In this document: positions 42,219-54,306 of the stretch, piece after piece
Layout: each line of letters opens with the position of its first letter
How positions within the stretch are numbered: position 1 is the first letter of the stretch
Origin: an uncultured Arachnia sp.
GTDB lineage: Bacteria > Actinomycetota > Actinomycetes > Propionibacteriales > Propionibacteriaceae
Length of the DNA: 64,000 nucleotides
Assembly: GCA_947493705.1 (NCBI GenBank)
Contig: CANLSH010000014.1
Coordinates: forward strand, 1-64,000
Direction of reading: 5' to 3'
Notes under the pieces: model-generated
The model's input: the letters and a program-made list of their open reading frames with translations, nothing else
The model's database searches: none
What the model was told of the DNA's origin: nothing
Translations under genes and position numbers: made by a program

Positions 42219-43280
42219 TCAGGCGCCCTCGTCATCGATGTGGCGGGCGCGTGACGGCTGCACCCTCATCGGTTCGCCCTCCATCTTGGGATATTCCGGC
42301 GGGTAGGGCATCTCACCTTCCCCGGCTTCCTCGTCCCTGAGGTACCACTCCAGAGCGGTGGCGGGATCGCCCGGTTCGGCGTCCGCATAGGAGGCCCAGA
42401 CGTCGCCGCGGTGCGCATATCTCTCCAGCATGGATGGCACTGTGAAGTCATCGGGACTGACGTGATCCACCTCATCCCATTCCAGTGGAGCGGAGACCCG
42501 CGCTGCCGAGGTCGGTCGGATGGAGTAGGCGGAGGCCATGAGACGGTCACGGGCCATCTGATTGAAGTCCACGAAGATTCTGCTTCCTCTCTCCTCCTTC
42601 CACCAGTCCATCGTGACCGCGTCCGGCATCCGGCGAGCCAGCTCCCGGCCAATCGCGATCGTGGCATGCCGAGCGTCAATGAAGCTCATGGATTCGACCG
42701 GTGCGTAGACATGAAGTCCGCGTCCGCCGCTGGTTTTGGGAAAGCCAACCAGCCCAACATCGCCCAGCACTTTGCGCAATTCGTGGGAGGCGCGCGCCGC
42801 GTCGACGAAGTCCGTTCCCGGTTGCGGATCGAGGTCGATGCGCAACTGATCCACGAGATCCGTGTCCGCCGCCCGCACTGGCCACGCATGGAATCGCAGG
42901 GTTCCGAGATTCACCATCCACACCAGCGTCGCTGCATCAGCCGGAGCCACGGTCCTGGCGGTTCTTCCCGAAGGAAAAGTGATGGTGACCTGCTGCACCC
43001 ATTCCGGCGTCCCGCGTGGCGCGCGCTTCTGGTAGAACGCATCACCCCCCGAGCCCTGCCCCGTGGCCATCACCGTGCCCTCCACCACACCGCCGGGCCA
43101 GCGCTCCATCGTCGTGGGCCTGTCCCGCAGTGCAGCCAACATCCCGGGCGCCACCGCCATGACGTAGTGGGCGATGTCCAACTTCGTGAGTCCGAGTTCC
43201 GGAAAGTAGAGCTTCGCCGGGCTGGAGAGGCGAACCTCACGGCCCTCGACGTCGAGCATGATTGCATCCTTGCTGGCCAT
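42219..43280 (-). CDS. LigD-type polymerase (primase-like NHEJ polymerase), stand-alone
   Basis: 353 residues, the archaeo-eukaryotic primase-like polymerase domain of LigD. Seen are LYFPELGLTKLDIAHYV, the catalytic DxD in LRIDLDPQPGTDF, PKTSGGRGLHVYAP and WWKEERGSRIFVDFNQMARD. It extends DNA ends with NTPs or dNTPs during end joining and other repair. No ligase, nuclease or ku gene is in the window. MASKDAIML was chosen as start; the longer frame has no ribosome site. It is divergent from msrB with ~50 bp between starts. Confidence 0.9.
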   Translation of the reverse strand: MASKDAIMLDVEGREVRLSSPAKLYFPELGLTKLDIAHYVMAVAPGMLAALRDRPTTMERWPGGVVEGTVMATGQGSGGDAFYQKRAPRGTPEWVQQVTITFPSGRTARTVAPADAATLVWMVNLGTLRFHAWPVRAADTDLVDQLRIDLDPQPGTDFVDAARASHELRKVLGDVGLVGFPKTSGGRGLHVYAPVESMSFIDARHATIAIGRELARRMPDAVTMDWWKEERGSRIFVDFNQMARDRLMASAYSIRPTSAARVSAPLEWDEVDHVSPDDFTVPSMLERYAHRGDVWASYADAEPGDPATALEWYLRDEEAGEGEMPYPPEYPKMEGEPMRVQPSRARHIDDEGA

Positions 43281-43332
43281 GCCCACCAGCGTACTTCTCA
43301 TGGCGCTTGTTCCACGTCCTAAACTTGGAACC

Positions 43333-43767
43333 ATGAGCAAGGATGAGAATGCTGTCGCGCCCCTGAACAAGCCTGATTCAGCATGGCGCGAGCAGCTGAA
43401 CGATCTTGAATACCAGGTGCTGCGCAAAGGAGGTACGGAGCGTCCCTTCGCCGGTGAGTACACCGATACCACCACTGAAGGCGTCTACCGCTGCCGCGGA
43501 TGCGGCACCGAATTGTTCCGCAGCACCCAGAAATTTCATTCATCCTGTGGTTGGCCGAGCTTCTTCGAACCGCTCGCCGAGGATCGGGTGCGTTACCTGA
43601 CGGACAAATCCTTGTTCGGCCCCGATCGCGTCGAAGTCCGGTGCGCTGCATGCGACGGCCACCTGGGGCACGTGTTCAAAGGTGAGGGCTACGACACACC
43701 CACCGATCTGAGGTACTGCATCAACTCAGTGTCCATGACCCTCGACGTTGCCGACAGCCAGGAGTGA
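43333..43767 (+). CDS. msrB: Peptide-methionine (R)-S-oxide reductase MsrB
   Basis: 144 residues, full length. Zinc is held by two CxxC pairs (YRCRGCGTEL and VRCAACDGHL), the pocket is SSCGWPSFFEP, and the catalytic Cys is in LRYCINSVSM near residue 131. The Cys in SSCGWPSF may act as resolving residue. It reduces methionine-R-sulphoxide in proteins. The start has TTGGAA upstream. Confidence 0.95.
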   Translation: MSKDENAVAPLNKPDSAWREQLNDLEYQVLRKGGTERPFAGEYTDTTTEGVYRCRGCGTELFRSTQKFHSSCGWPSFFEPLAEDRVRYLTDKSLFGPDRVEVRCAACDGHLGHVFKGEGYDTPTDLRYCINSVSMTLDVADSQE

Positions 43768-43978
43768 CTTCCAAGTCAACTCCAAGCAGCCCTTGCCCGT
43801 GTTGACCCGACATGCCGCATCGACTGTGCGCAAGGCCGGATATCAGCCTTGTGTTCAGCCGTTGCCGCGTGTCTGGTCGCCCTCCATGCGTGCAATAATA
43901 TCTGCGCATCACATTCGATTTCCGAAACAAGCGGCGCGCGTCCCACACCAGACACATGGCGTCACCTACTCTCAAGAT

Positions 43979-44557
43979 GTGGTCGCCTCTGTCAACATCA
44001 CCCCACTTGAATTCAGCCGTGTCCTGTCTGAGTTGCACGCCATGCGGTGGCGCTCCGGACTCGTGGTGGAGGAAATTGGTTCGCCCCAGCGCATTGCCCC
44101 GCACAGCATTGCCATCTCGGCCGAACTGACCCAAGGCGACGACGAACTCGCCAGCGGACGACTGATCCTGCTGCATGACCCCGCCGGCAACGACGCATGG
44201 GAGGGGACCTACCGCATCGTGTCTTACGCCCGCGCGGACGTGGACCTTGACATGGTGGCTGATCCGCTGCTCCCTGACGTCGCATGGTCCTGGATGAACG
44301 ATGCACTGGAGACGCATGGAGCCTCCAACAGACATCTCGCCGGTACCGTGACCGCGTCCTACGGCAAGGCCTACGGGGACATGGAGGGCACCGAAGACCG
44401 CGCAGAAGTTGAACTCCGCTCATCATGGACGCCCACGCTGGGACGCAACGATCCGCTGGTGGGACATCTACGGGCATGGCAGGACCTTCTGGGTTTGATA
44501 GGGGGTAGTCCCGTCCTACCTGACGGAATGCTGCATTTTCCCGGGCGCAGCCTGTGA
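43979..44557 (+). CDS. DUF3000 family protein
   Basis: 192 residues from a GTG. Family landmarks are PLEFSRVLSELHAMRW, RIAPHSIAISAEL, LASGRLILLHDPAGNDAWEG, VAWSWMNDAL and RSSWTPTLGRNDPL. The family is found only in actinobacteria, directly before the RNase D gene (as Rv2680), and its function is unknown. No ribosome site is seen for this start; a TATA-like stretch (AATAATATC) lies near 43892. Its stop overlaps the RNase D GTG. Confidence 0.85.
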   Translation: MVASVNITPLEFSRVLSELHAMRWRSGLVVEEIGSPQRIAPHSIAISAELTQGDDELASGRLILLHDPAGNDAWEGTYRIVSYARADVDLDMVADPLLPDVAWSWMNDALETHGASNRHLAGTVTASYGKAYGDMEGTEDRAEVELRSSWTPTLGRNDPLVGHLRAWQDLLGLIGGSPVLPDGMLHFPGRSL

Positions 44558-45777
44558 GCCCCGAATTCGTTCAGCATTCGCGTGAACCACTTCGGGACGT
44601 CGTTGCCACCCAGCAGGCGCTTGATGAGTGCGTCGCTGCGCTGACTGGTGGTGAGGGACCCATAGCCTTCGATGCCGAGCGCGCCCACGGTCACAGGTAC
44701 TGGCCCAAGGCATATCTTTTCCAGATTCGTAGACGTGGTGCTGGCACCTGGCTCATCGATCCACTGGCGTTCGAGGTGGACGGGGTTGCCCGCCTTGGGA
44801 GGCTGTCGGATTCCTGCGGGGACGCCCTGTGGCTCGTGCATGCCGCGAGTCAGGATTTGCCCTGCATGCGTGACGCCGGCATCAGACCACGCCATCTCTT
44901 CGACACTGAGTTGGCAGCTCGTTTCTTGGGCGAACCCTCAGCAGGACTCGGACCCCTGCTGGAACGCAAGCTCGACATTCGCTTGGAAAAGGCTCACTCC
45001 GCGGACAATTGGGCAACCCGCCCACTCCCCGAGTCGTGGTTGCACTACGCGGCACTTGACGTGGACTATCTCCTGGAATTGCACGAGATTCTCTCCGACG
45101 AATTGGATGCGATGGGACGGTTGGAGTGGGCAGAGGAGGAGTTTGCCGCAACGCTGGCGCAATTCCTTGCACCGAGCGTTCCGCGAATTGATCCTTGGCG
45201 TCGGCTGACCGGCATCACGTCCCTGAAGGCTCCCCGACAGCTTGCCGTTGCCCGCGCTCTGTGGACTGAACGCGACACGATCGCCAGGGATCGCGACAGG
45301 CCACCCGGGCGCATCCTCCCCGACCCCGCCATTGTGGACCTCGCTGCCCGGGTTACTGCCAGCGGTCCATTGCCGGGACCGGCTGACATCTCACGGATCA
45401 AAGGATTCCAGCACCGCACAGGCCAGCGGTTCCGGACCAACTGGTTGCGTGCTATCTCAACCGTGGAGTCCTTGACACCGGGAGAGTACCCGCCACGACG
45501 TGCGCCCTCCAACGGTTTGTCCCACCCGCGGAACTGGGAGCGACACTACCCCGACGCTGCTGAACTGTGGTGGAAGGTGAAGCCGGCCGTCGATGAGCTC
45601 GGATGTGACCTCGCGCTGCAACCCAGCCTCGTTGCCACCCCGGCAATCATCCAACGAGTGGTCTTTGACCACGCCCAGGAGCCCAACTTCGCCGATGCGC
45701 TACGTCGTCATGGCGCACGTCAGTGGCAGATCGATTTCCTCGCTCCGTTGCTCAACGAGGTGTCCGGCCGCTCCTGA
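44554..45777 (+). CDS. rnd: Ribonuclease D
   Basis: 407 residues. DEDDy exonuclease: FDAERAHGHRY gives DxE, HAASQDL the second Asp and LHYAALDVDYL the Tyr and last Asp. HRDC-type helical domains follow (GITSLKAPRQLAVARALW, ISRIKGFQHR). It trims 3' ends of tRNA and other RNAs. It begins at GTG in GTGA overlap with DUF3000. Its last 26 bases overlap the end of the convergent dxs gene. Confidence 0.92.
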   Translation: MSPEFVQHSREPLRDVVATQQALDECVAALTGGEGPIAFDAERAHGHRYWPKAYLFQIRRRGAGTWLIDPLAFEVDGVARLGRLSDSCGDALWLVHAASQDLPCMRDAGIRPRHLFDTELAARFLGEPSAGLGPLLERKLDIRLEKAHSADNWATRPLPESWLHYAALDVDYLLELHEILSDELDAMGRLEWAEEEFAATLAQFLAPSVPRIDPWRRLTGITSLKAPRQLAVARALWTERDTIARDRDRPPGRILPDPAIVDLAARVTASGPLPGPADISRIKGFQHRTGQRFRTNWLRAISTVESLTPGEYPPRRAPSNGLSHPRNWERHYPDAAELWWKVKPAVDELGCDLALQPSLVATPAIIQRVVFDHAQEPNFADALRRHGARQWQIDFLAPLLNEVSGRS

Positions 45778-47698
45778 GCCCGGTGTCTGAGGTCTTTGCT
45801 TCTTCGGCGAAGGCGCCATCCCGGACGATGTGTTCCAGCACTTCACGGGCCACGTCGCGACCAGTGAGGCCCAAATCTTCCAGGACCTCGTCGCGGCTGC
45901 CGTGCTGTAGGAAGGTCTGAGGAACACCAAAGGCGAGAACCGGAGTGGCAACGGCGTCTTTCAAGAGCCGCGAGCGCAGCCTCTCCCCCAGTCCTCCGGC
46001 CACCATGTTGTCCTCGATGCTGACGACGAGGGAGTACCCCTCGCTCAGCTGAACCAACTCGTCGCTGACCGGCACACACCAGAGCGGGTCGGCGACGGTG
46101 CAGGAGAAGCCCTGCTGTTCCAACCGATCTGCGACGTCCATGGCAATGCCCGCGAATTGTCCGTATCCAACAACCAGGACACGTGCCTCTGAATGGGTGT
46201 GAAGAATATCCACTCTGTCGCGACCCTCACCGCGATGCGAAACGGCCGGTATCTCGTCCGGCAGTCGCTCCTTGGAATAGCGGACCACCGTCGGCCTGTC
46301 ATCCACCGTGACGGCTCGCTCAAGAGCTTCCACCATCCTTGGCTGGTCCCTCGGTGCCGAGATCTCGAGACCGGGCACGAGCCCCAGCAACGACATGTCC
46401 CACATACCGTTGTGGCTGGGGCCATCGGTGCCGGTGATACCTGAGCGGTCCAGCGCAAAGGTCACTCCCTTGTTGTGGAGCGCCGCGTCCATGAGGATTT
46501 GGTCGAAAGCCCGGTTGACGAACGTGGCGTACAGCGCGACCACCGGATGCAAGCCGGCCGCAGCCAGACCGGATGCCGCGACAACGGCATGCTGTTCGGC
46601 GATCCCCACGTCCAGCGTGCGCTCCGGGAAAGCCGCAGCGAAGCGACCAAGCCCCACCGGATGCAGCATGGCGGCCGTGATGGCGACCACATCCTCGCGT
46701 CTGTGCCCAATCTGCACCATTGCTTCGGCAAAGGCGTCGGTCCATGTGGCCTGGATTGACGCGGACAGGGGTTCGCCCGTGAACTCGTTGATCTTGCCGA
46801 CCGCGTGGAATCGATCCTCCTCGTTCTCCTCGGCGGCCTTGAAACCCTTGCCCTTGCGTGTCATGCAGTGCACGATCACGGGGCCCTCGTACTGTCGGGC
46901 CTGTTCCAGATGACCGATGACAGCTCCAATGTCGTGGCCGTCAATGGGTCCGACGTACTTGATGCCCAGGTCCGAGAACATGCCCTCTGGCACGAGCACG
47001 TCCTTCACACCCGTCTTGAATCCGTGCAGCAGATCGTAGGCAGGCTGCCCGAAGACGGGAAGACCGGTGACGCGACGCTTGATGAAGCTGAGTGTCTTCT
47101 CGTACTTCTTGTGTGTGCGCAGGCCAGCCAGCTGGTTGGCCAGCCCCCCGACAGTGGGGGTGTAGGACCGTCCGTTGTCATTCACGACGATCACCAGCTT
47201 CACGCCCTGGCGCAGCGCAATGTTGTTCAACGCCTCCCATGCCATGCCACCGGTGAGAGCTCCGTCGCCCACGACAACGACGACGGTACGATCCTCGCCA
47301 CGCAGTTGGAAGCCGTGCGCGAGACCGGCACCCCAGGACAGTGACGTGGAGGCATGGGAGTTGGAGACCCAATCGTGTTCGGACTCCGCAGGATCCGGAT
47401 AACCGGAGAGTCCTCCGCGTTGTCGCAGTGTGTCGAAACCCCCACATCGACCTGTGAGCATCTTGTGCACATAGCTTTGGTGCCCAGTGTCAAAGATGAT
47501 CGGATCCCTCGGGGACGTGAATACCCGGTGCAGTCCAATGGTCAGCTCCACCACACCGAGATTGGGTCCAAGGTGACCACCCGTCCGACTCACCTTCGTC
47601 ACCAGAAAGGATCGAATCTCCTCGGCCAACTCCACGAGCTGAGATCGTGTCAGCGCGCGAAGATCTTGAGGGCTTGAAATCCTGTCCAGCAAGGGCAT
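45752..47698 (-). CDS. dxs: 1-deoxy-D-xylulose-5-phosphate synthase
   Basis: 648 residues. It condenses pyruvate and glyceraldehyde 3-phosphate, the first step of the MEP isoprenoid pathway. Thiamine-diphosphate binding is GDGALTGGMAWEALNN; the substrate His are in SRTGGHLGPNLGVVEL and FDTGHQSYVHKML. The middle domain has ITGTDGPSHNGMWDM with the transketolase-type signature, and the C-terminal domain is complete. Single gene, convergent with rnd. Confidence 0.97.
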   Translation of the reverse strand: MPLLDRISSPQDLRALTRSQLVELAEEIRSFLVTKVSRTGGHLGPNLGVVELTIGLHRVFTSPRDPIIFDTGHQSYVHKMLTGRCGGFDTLRQRGGLSGYPDPAESEHDWVSNSHASTSLSWGAGLAHGFQLRGEDRTVVVVVGDGALTGGMAWEALNNIALRQGVKLVIVVNDNGRSYTPTVGGLANQLAGLRTHKKYEKTLSFIKRRVTGLPVFGQPAYDLLHGFKTGVKDVLVPEGMFSDLGIKYVGPIDGHDIGAVIGHLEQARQYEGPVIVHCMTRKGKGFKAAEENEEDRFHAVGKINEFTGEPLSASIQATWTDAFAEAMVQIGHRREDVVAITAAMLHPVGLGRFAAAFPERTLDVGIAEQHAVVAASGLAAAGLHPVVALYATFVNRAFDQILMDAALHNKGVTFALDRSGITGTDGPSHNGMWDMSLLGLVPGLEISAPRDQPRMVEALERAVTVDDRPTVVRYSKERLPDEIPAVSHRGEGRDRVDILHTHSEARVLVVGYGQFAGIAMDVADRLEQQGFSCTVADPLWCVPVSDELVQLSEGYSLVVSIEDNMVAGGLGERLRSRLLKDAVATPVLAFGVPQTFLQHGSRDEVLEDLGLTGRDVAREVLEHIVRDGAFAEEAKTSDTGLRSGRTPR

Positions 47699-47754
47699 GC
47701 AGGCAATGCTACTGGGTCATTTCCATGACAGAAGGGAATCACGGCGGAGCGGCG

Positions 47755-48153
47755 TCAAAGTTTGGGGGTGAACCTCACGTCACGCAACGCCTGCTCCACC
47801 AATGACACCGCCCTCACCTGCCGGATCATCCGAGCCTCCTCCGCCTGGAGCACCGCCACCGCAGCGTCCACCGTGGCTGTCTCCACCCAGTCCCCCAGAT
47901 CCGAACGGGCACCAGCAAGGTTGGCCTGGGTGGCCGTCAACTGGCTGGAGGCGAACTGCCGGGCAAAACGCGCCAGCACCACCGGGTGCTTCAACAACAC
48001 GGGATACCCCCGGTAGTCGGGAGGACAGCAGTCGAGCAGGAAGGCCGTGGCCGTTCGCACCCAGCCCTGCGATCCCGGGGGCCTCACAACGGCTGGCCAA
48101 CCCGGCGGCACCCACACCCTGATCATGGCCTCTTCATCGAACATGTGTTCCAT
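47755..48153 (-). CDS. Conserved actinobacterial protein of unknown function
   Basis: About 132 residues. It has a Pro-rich start (RVWVPPGWPAVVRPPGSQGW), then TATAFLLDCCPPDYRGYPVL and a long alpha-helical C-terminus. I recall unnamed proteins with this opening near dxs and acn in related genomes, but no function. ATG 48153 has AGGG upstream; ATG 48126 in GAAGAGGCCATG is another choice. It lies between acn and dxs. Confidence 0.65.
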   Translation of the reverse strand: MEHMFDEEAMIRVWVPPGWPAVVRPPGSQGWVRTATAFLLDCCPPDYRGYPVLLKHPVVLARFARQFASSQLTATQANLAGARSDLGDWVETATVDAAVAVLQAEEARMIRQVRAVSLVEQALRDVRFTPKL

Positions 48154-48215
48154 TAGACCCTGAAGCGCAGACAATTCCAAGAGTCGGGAGATTGCGCGAA
48201 GTCTCTTGGCATACA

Positions 48216-48257
48216 ACATTGCTGCCCCACACCTGGTTGGGTGAGGGGCAGCAATGT
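48216..48257. terminator. Hairpin after aconitase
   Basis: ACATTGCTGCCCC and GGGGCAGCAATGT form a 13-bp stem, extended by CAC/GTG in the loop region. It is 18 bp past the aconitase stop (minus strand). No T tract. Confidence 0.75.
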
Positions 48258-48274
48258 CACTGAGAGGGTCGCTG

Positions 48275-51109
<2,835 letters not shown>

Positions 51110-51137
51110 CGACTCTCCTAGTCCCTCACCGATTATT

Positions 51138-51160
51138 TCTCTTGATATCAAGATATCACG
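51138..51160 (-). promoter_or_regulatory. Palindromic segment before acnA
   Basis: CTTGATATCAAG (51141-51152) is a perfect palindrome and GATATC occurs twice within 14 bases. It is 32 bp before the aconitase ATG, in the likely promoter, and could be a repressor site. No known consensus assigned. Confidence 0.45.
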
Positions 51161-51234
51161 CGGGGTGTCTTCGTCCCCGCCGGCTGTTCGTCCCCGAGTC
51201 TAGGCCCGCCGGGCTTCTCGGGAGAGGGGGAGGC

Positions 51235-52401
51235 TCAGGAGGGAACCGAATCTTTCATCGGACGCAGGATTGCCACACACTCGACGTGATGCGTCATGGG
51301 AAAGAGATCGAAGGCGTCGATGGAATGTGGTGCATAACCAGCGGTGGAGAATGTGGCCAGATCACGGGCGAGTGCCGATGGATCACACGCGACATATGCG
51401 ACGCCTCGTGGCTCCAACGCCACGATGCGCTCCACCACCTTGGTACCCGCTCCCTTCCGAGGAGGGTCCAGCACGACGAGGTCGGCCCTGCGCGGCAGCG
51501 AATGCAATTGCACCTCCATCGAACCCGCAATGAAGCGAGCCCCGGGCACGTTTCGACGCGCATGGGCGATGGCGCTGCGAGAACCTTCAATTCCCAACAC
51601 ATCGCAGCCAAGCCCATCAAGAACTGAGGCAAAAAGCCCAACACCGCAGTAGAGATCCAGTGCGCTTTCCCCGGGCTGCGGGTCCAATCCCTGCAACACC
51701 GCAGCAGTAAGAACTTCGGCAGCGCGGGGATGCACCTGCCAGAATCCGTCGGCATCCACTTCGAACTGCTTGCCGGCGACACGTTGTTGAACCACTTTGG
51801 TGCCGCGCACCACCCTGTCGTCCGCCAGAATCGTTGTCCCGTCCTCGGCGAGCACCACCTGTAGTTCGGACGCACCACGAGAAAGGTCGGTCAGATCCGC
51901 AACGTCCGGCCCGGGTGCCGCCACGATGCAGCCCTGCGCGGGTAGCGGAACCACCGTGTTCGAACGACGGGCTCTGAGCCCTACCCTGCCCTCCTCATCT
52001 ACGGCGTAGCGCACACGGCTACGCCAGCCCAGCATGGGAGCAACTTCCTGGACATGCCCCTCCCATGTGATCCCCGCCAGCCGGGACAATTGCTCGGCCA
52101 CCACTGCCGTTTTCAGATCGCGTTGCACAGCGGGCGAGGCGTGTTGCCAGTCGCATCCACCGCACTGATCAGCGATGGGACACGGCGGCACCACGCGGCC
52201 CGGCGCTGGCTCCAGTACCTCAACGACGCGGCCTCGGTCGAACTTTCTGGTCTCCTGGGTGATCTCCACCGAGACCACCTCACCTGGAAGACCCCCGGTG
52301 ACAAACACCACTTTCTCCCCCACCCGACCCACCACCGTGCCACCGTGCGCCACGCGTAGAAGCGAAACGATGGGCCGGGAAGCTTCGAAGGGTGTGGTCA
52401 T
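51235..52401 (-). CDS. TRAM-domain RNA methyltransferase (TrmA/RumA family)
   Basis: 388 residues. A TRAM domain (VAHGGTVVGRVGEKVVFVTG) leads to a 4Fe-4S Cys group (CPIADQCGGCDWQHAS plus a later Cys) and the methyltransferase core ALDLYCGVGLFASVLDG, LVVLDPPRKGAG and the catalytic YVACDPSALARDL. This matches 23S rRNA or tRNA uracil-5 methyltransferases. The start was set at MTTPFEAS, 43 bp after which no ribosome site is needed if leaderless. Divergent from the TrkA pair, as in M. tuberculosis (Rv2689c). Confidence 0.92.
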   Translation of the reverse strand: MTTPFEASRPIVSLLRVAHGGTVVGRVGEKVVFVTGGLPGEVVSVEITQETRKFDRGRVVEVLEPAPGRVVPPCPIADQCGGCDWQHASPAVQRDLKTAVVAEQLSRLAGITWEGHVQEVAPMLGWRSRVRYAVDEEGRVGLRARRSNTVVPLPAQGCIVAAPGPDVADLTDLSRGASELQVVLAEDGTTILADDRVVRGTKVVQQRVAGKQFEVDADGFWQVHPRAAEVLTAAVLQGLDPQPGESALDLYCGVGLFASVLDGLGCDVLGIEGSRSAIAHARRNVPGARFIAGSMEVQLHSLPRRADLVVLDPPRKGAGTKVVERIVALEPRGVAYVACDPSALARDLATFSTAGYAPHSIDAFDLFPMTHHVECVAILRPMKDSVPS

Positions 52402-52539
52402 ACACCACACGGTAGCCGTCTGATTCCCACAGAATCTCGCGGTGGGAGGCTTGCCTCGTTGTGGGTTGCGTGCGGTAGCGTCAGCAGTGTTGATTGTTCG
52501 CCTCTGGGCCAACAGCCCCGGACCATCAGGAGGCTTCGC

Positions 52540-53223
52540 GTGCACATCGTCATCATGGGCTGCGGTCGTGTGGGCTCAATGCTTGCCCGCGGCTTGGAGA
52601 AGCGCGGTCACAGCGTCGCTGTCGTGGACGCCAACGCCGAAGCCTTTCGTCGGCTCGGCAACGATTTCCAGGGCACCACCGTCAAGGGCGTCGGTTTTGA
52701 TCGCGAAGTGTTGGAGCGGGCGGGAATTCGTCAGGCCGACGGCTTCGCGGCGGTCTCCAGCGGGGACAATTCAAACATTCTTGCCGCCCGCGTCGTGAGC
52801 GAGGGCTACCACGTGGACAACGTTGTTGCTCGCATCTATGACCAGGGACGTGCCGCCGTCTACGAACGGCTCGGCATCAACACAGTCGCCACCGTTCGGT
52901 GGACGGTGGGTCAGGTCATGCGCCGCCTGTTGCCCGAAGGCAGCGAGCCAGTGTGGCGGGATTCATCGGGAAACGTCCATCTGCTGCAGGTTTTCGTCAA
53001 CAACGAGTGGGTGGGGCGTCGTATCCGCGACCTGTCCACAGCAGCCCGGGCGCCCATTCCATTCCTGGTGCGATTGGGCAAGGGCATGGTCCCTGATGCA
53101 GAGACCGTGTTCCAGGATGGCGACATGATTTACGTGGGATGTGACACGGAGCGGACATCGGACATCGAAACCCTGTTCTCCGCTCCTCCCAGCAAGCATG
53201 CTGTGCCCACGGCCAGGCATTAG
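52540..53223 (+). CDS. ceoB: TrkA-family potassium-uptake regulator (CeoB)
   Basis: 227 residues: RCK_N Rossmann domain (HIVIMGCGRVGSMLARGLE, VVDANAEAFRRLG) and RCK_C domain with PEGSEPVWRDSSG and LVRLGKGMVPDAETV. These proteins gate K+ transporters such as TrkH/TrkG in response to NAD(H) or nucleotides. The GTG start has AGGAGG seven bases upstream. The second subunit follows after 14 bp. No Trk channel gene is nearby. Confidence 0.92.
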   Translation: MHIVIMGCGRVGSMLARGLEKRGHSVAVVDANAEAFRRLGNDFQGTTVKGVGFDREVLERAGIRQADGFAAVSSGDNSNILAARVVSEGYHVDNVVARIYDQGRAAVYERLGINTVATVRWTVGQVMRRLLPEGSEPVWRDSSGNVHLLQVFVNNEWVGRRIRDLSTAARAPIPFLVRLGKGMVPDAETVFQDGDMIYVGCDTERTSDIETLFSAPPSKHAVPTARH

Positions 53224-53237
53224 GAGAGGACTCACAG

Positions 53238-53912
53238 ATGCGCGTCGCCATTGCGGGTGCTGGCAACGTCGGGCGTTCCATCGCCCGGGAACTCATTGCC
53301 AATGGGCACCAAGTGCTCCTGATTGAGCGGGATCCCAACTCCATCAAACCGGACACGGTCCCGGGAGCCGAATGGTTCCAGGCGGATGCCTGCGAGTTGC
53401 AGACGTTGGAGGAGACGGAGCTCGAGAACTGTGACGTCAGCATCGCGGCCACCGGCGATGACAAGGCAAATCTGGTGCACTCACTTCTTGCGAAGACGGA
53501 GTTCGGCGTGCCCCGCACCGTCGGGCGGGTGAACCATCCGGGCAACGAATGGATGTTTGATGATGTGTGGGGCGTCGACGTGGCGGTCTCCACCCCCCGC
53601 ATCATGTCTGCGCTCGTGGAGGAGGCCGTCGCCACGGGAGATCTGGTACGCCTGTTCACCTTCACCAAATCCACCACGAACCTGTCCGAACTGCGGTTGC
53701 CGGCCGATTCCCCACACGTGGGTCGTCAGGTGCGTGACCTGGTCATGCCGGCCGAAGCAGTTCTGGTGTCCATCATCCGTGACGGTGTCCCCGTGGTCCC
53801 AGACCCTGACGCAGTCCTGGGAGCTGATAACGAGCTGCTGTTCGTGGTCAGCCAGAATGCCGAATCCAAGCTGGCAGCGATGTTCACCCCCGAAGATCCT
53901 GATCAGGACTGA
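53238..53912 (+). CDS. ceoC: TrkA-family potassium-uptake regulator (CeoC)
   Basis: 224 residues with RCK_N (RVAIAGAGNVGRSIARELIA, LLIERDPNSI, AATGDDKANLV) and RCK_C (VRDLVMPAEAVLVSIIRDG). It pairs with CeoB, likely as hetero-RCK assembly. TAGGAGAGGA precedes the ATG. The gene ends 25 bp before the convergent OB-fold gene; in many relatives DUF3159 sits there, but not here. Confidence 0.92.
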   Translation: MRVAIAGAGNVGRSIARELIANGHQVLLIERDPNSIKPDTVPGAEWFQADACELQTLEETELENCDVSIAATGDDKANLVHSLLAKTEFGVPRTVGRVNHPGNEWMFDDVWGVDVAVSTPRIMSALVEEAVATGDLVRLFTFTKSTTNLSELRLPADSPHVGRQVRDLVMPAEAVLVSIIRDGVPVVPDPDAVLGADNELLFVVSQNAESKLAAMFTPEDPDQD

Positions 53913-53937
53913 CCAGAAGCAACGGAATTCTGGCAAA

Positions 53938-54306
53938 TCAGTTCAGGATCTCGAATTCCGGGTTGAAGATGACCTGACGGCCTTCCTCCTCGCTCAGCCG
54001 GCCCGTCACGAGCAAATCCCTGCCCGGCGTCACGCATTCGATACGACGCCGCCCCATCCAGACGAGGTTGACGCTGCCAGTGCCGTCTTCGAGGACCGCT
54101 TCCAACCCGGGGGTGGTGGAGTCCGTCACCGAAGTCACCGTTCCGCTCACCGTCACCTTCTGGCGCACATGGCACTGGCTCAGTGGAGTCGCCCCGGCCG
54201 CCCGGGCCGCTTCCGCCCGGTCCTGCGCCTCCTGCTGCTCAGGACTCGAGAACATCCGTCGGAGCCGATCCCCCAACGAAGTCCGACGAGGCTCCTGCCC
54301 GGTCAT
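53938..54306 (-). CDS. OB-fold nucleic-acid-binding protein
   Basis: 122 residues: a basic/Glu-rich N-terminal helix (QQEAQDRAEAARAAGATPLS), then an OB-fold with KVTVSGTVTSVT, LEAVLEDGTGSVNLVWMGRR and RDLLVTGRLSEEEGRQVIFN. Equivalent to Rv2694c, which sits beside DUF3710 and dut. Likely binds nucleic acid; no activity known. The start overlaps the DUF3710 stop in ATGA. Confidence 0.85.
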   Translation of the reverse strand: MTGQEPRRTSLGDRLRRMFSSPEQQEAQDRAEAARAAGATPLSQCHVRQKVTVSGTVTSVTDSTTPGLEAVLEDGTGSVNLVWMGRRRIECVTPGRDLLVTGRLSEEEGRQVIFNPEFEILN

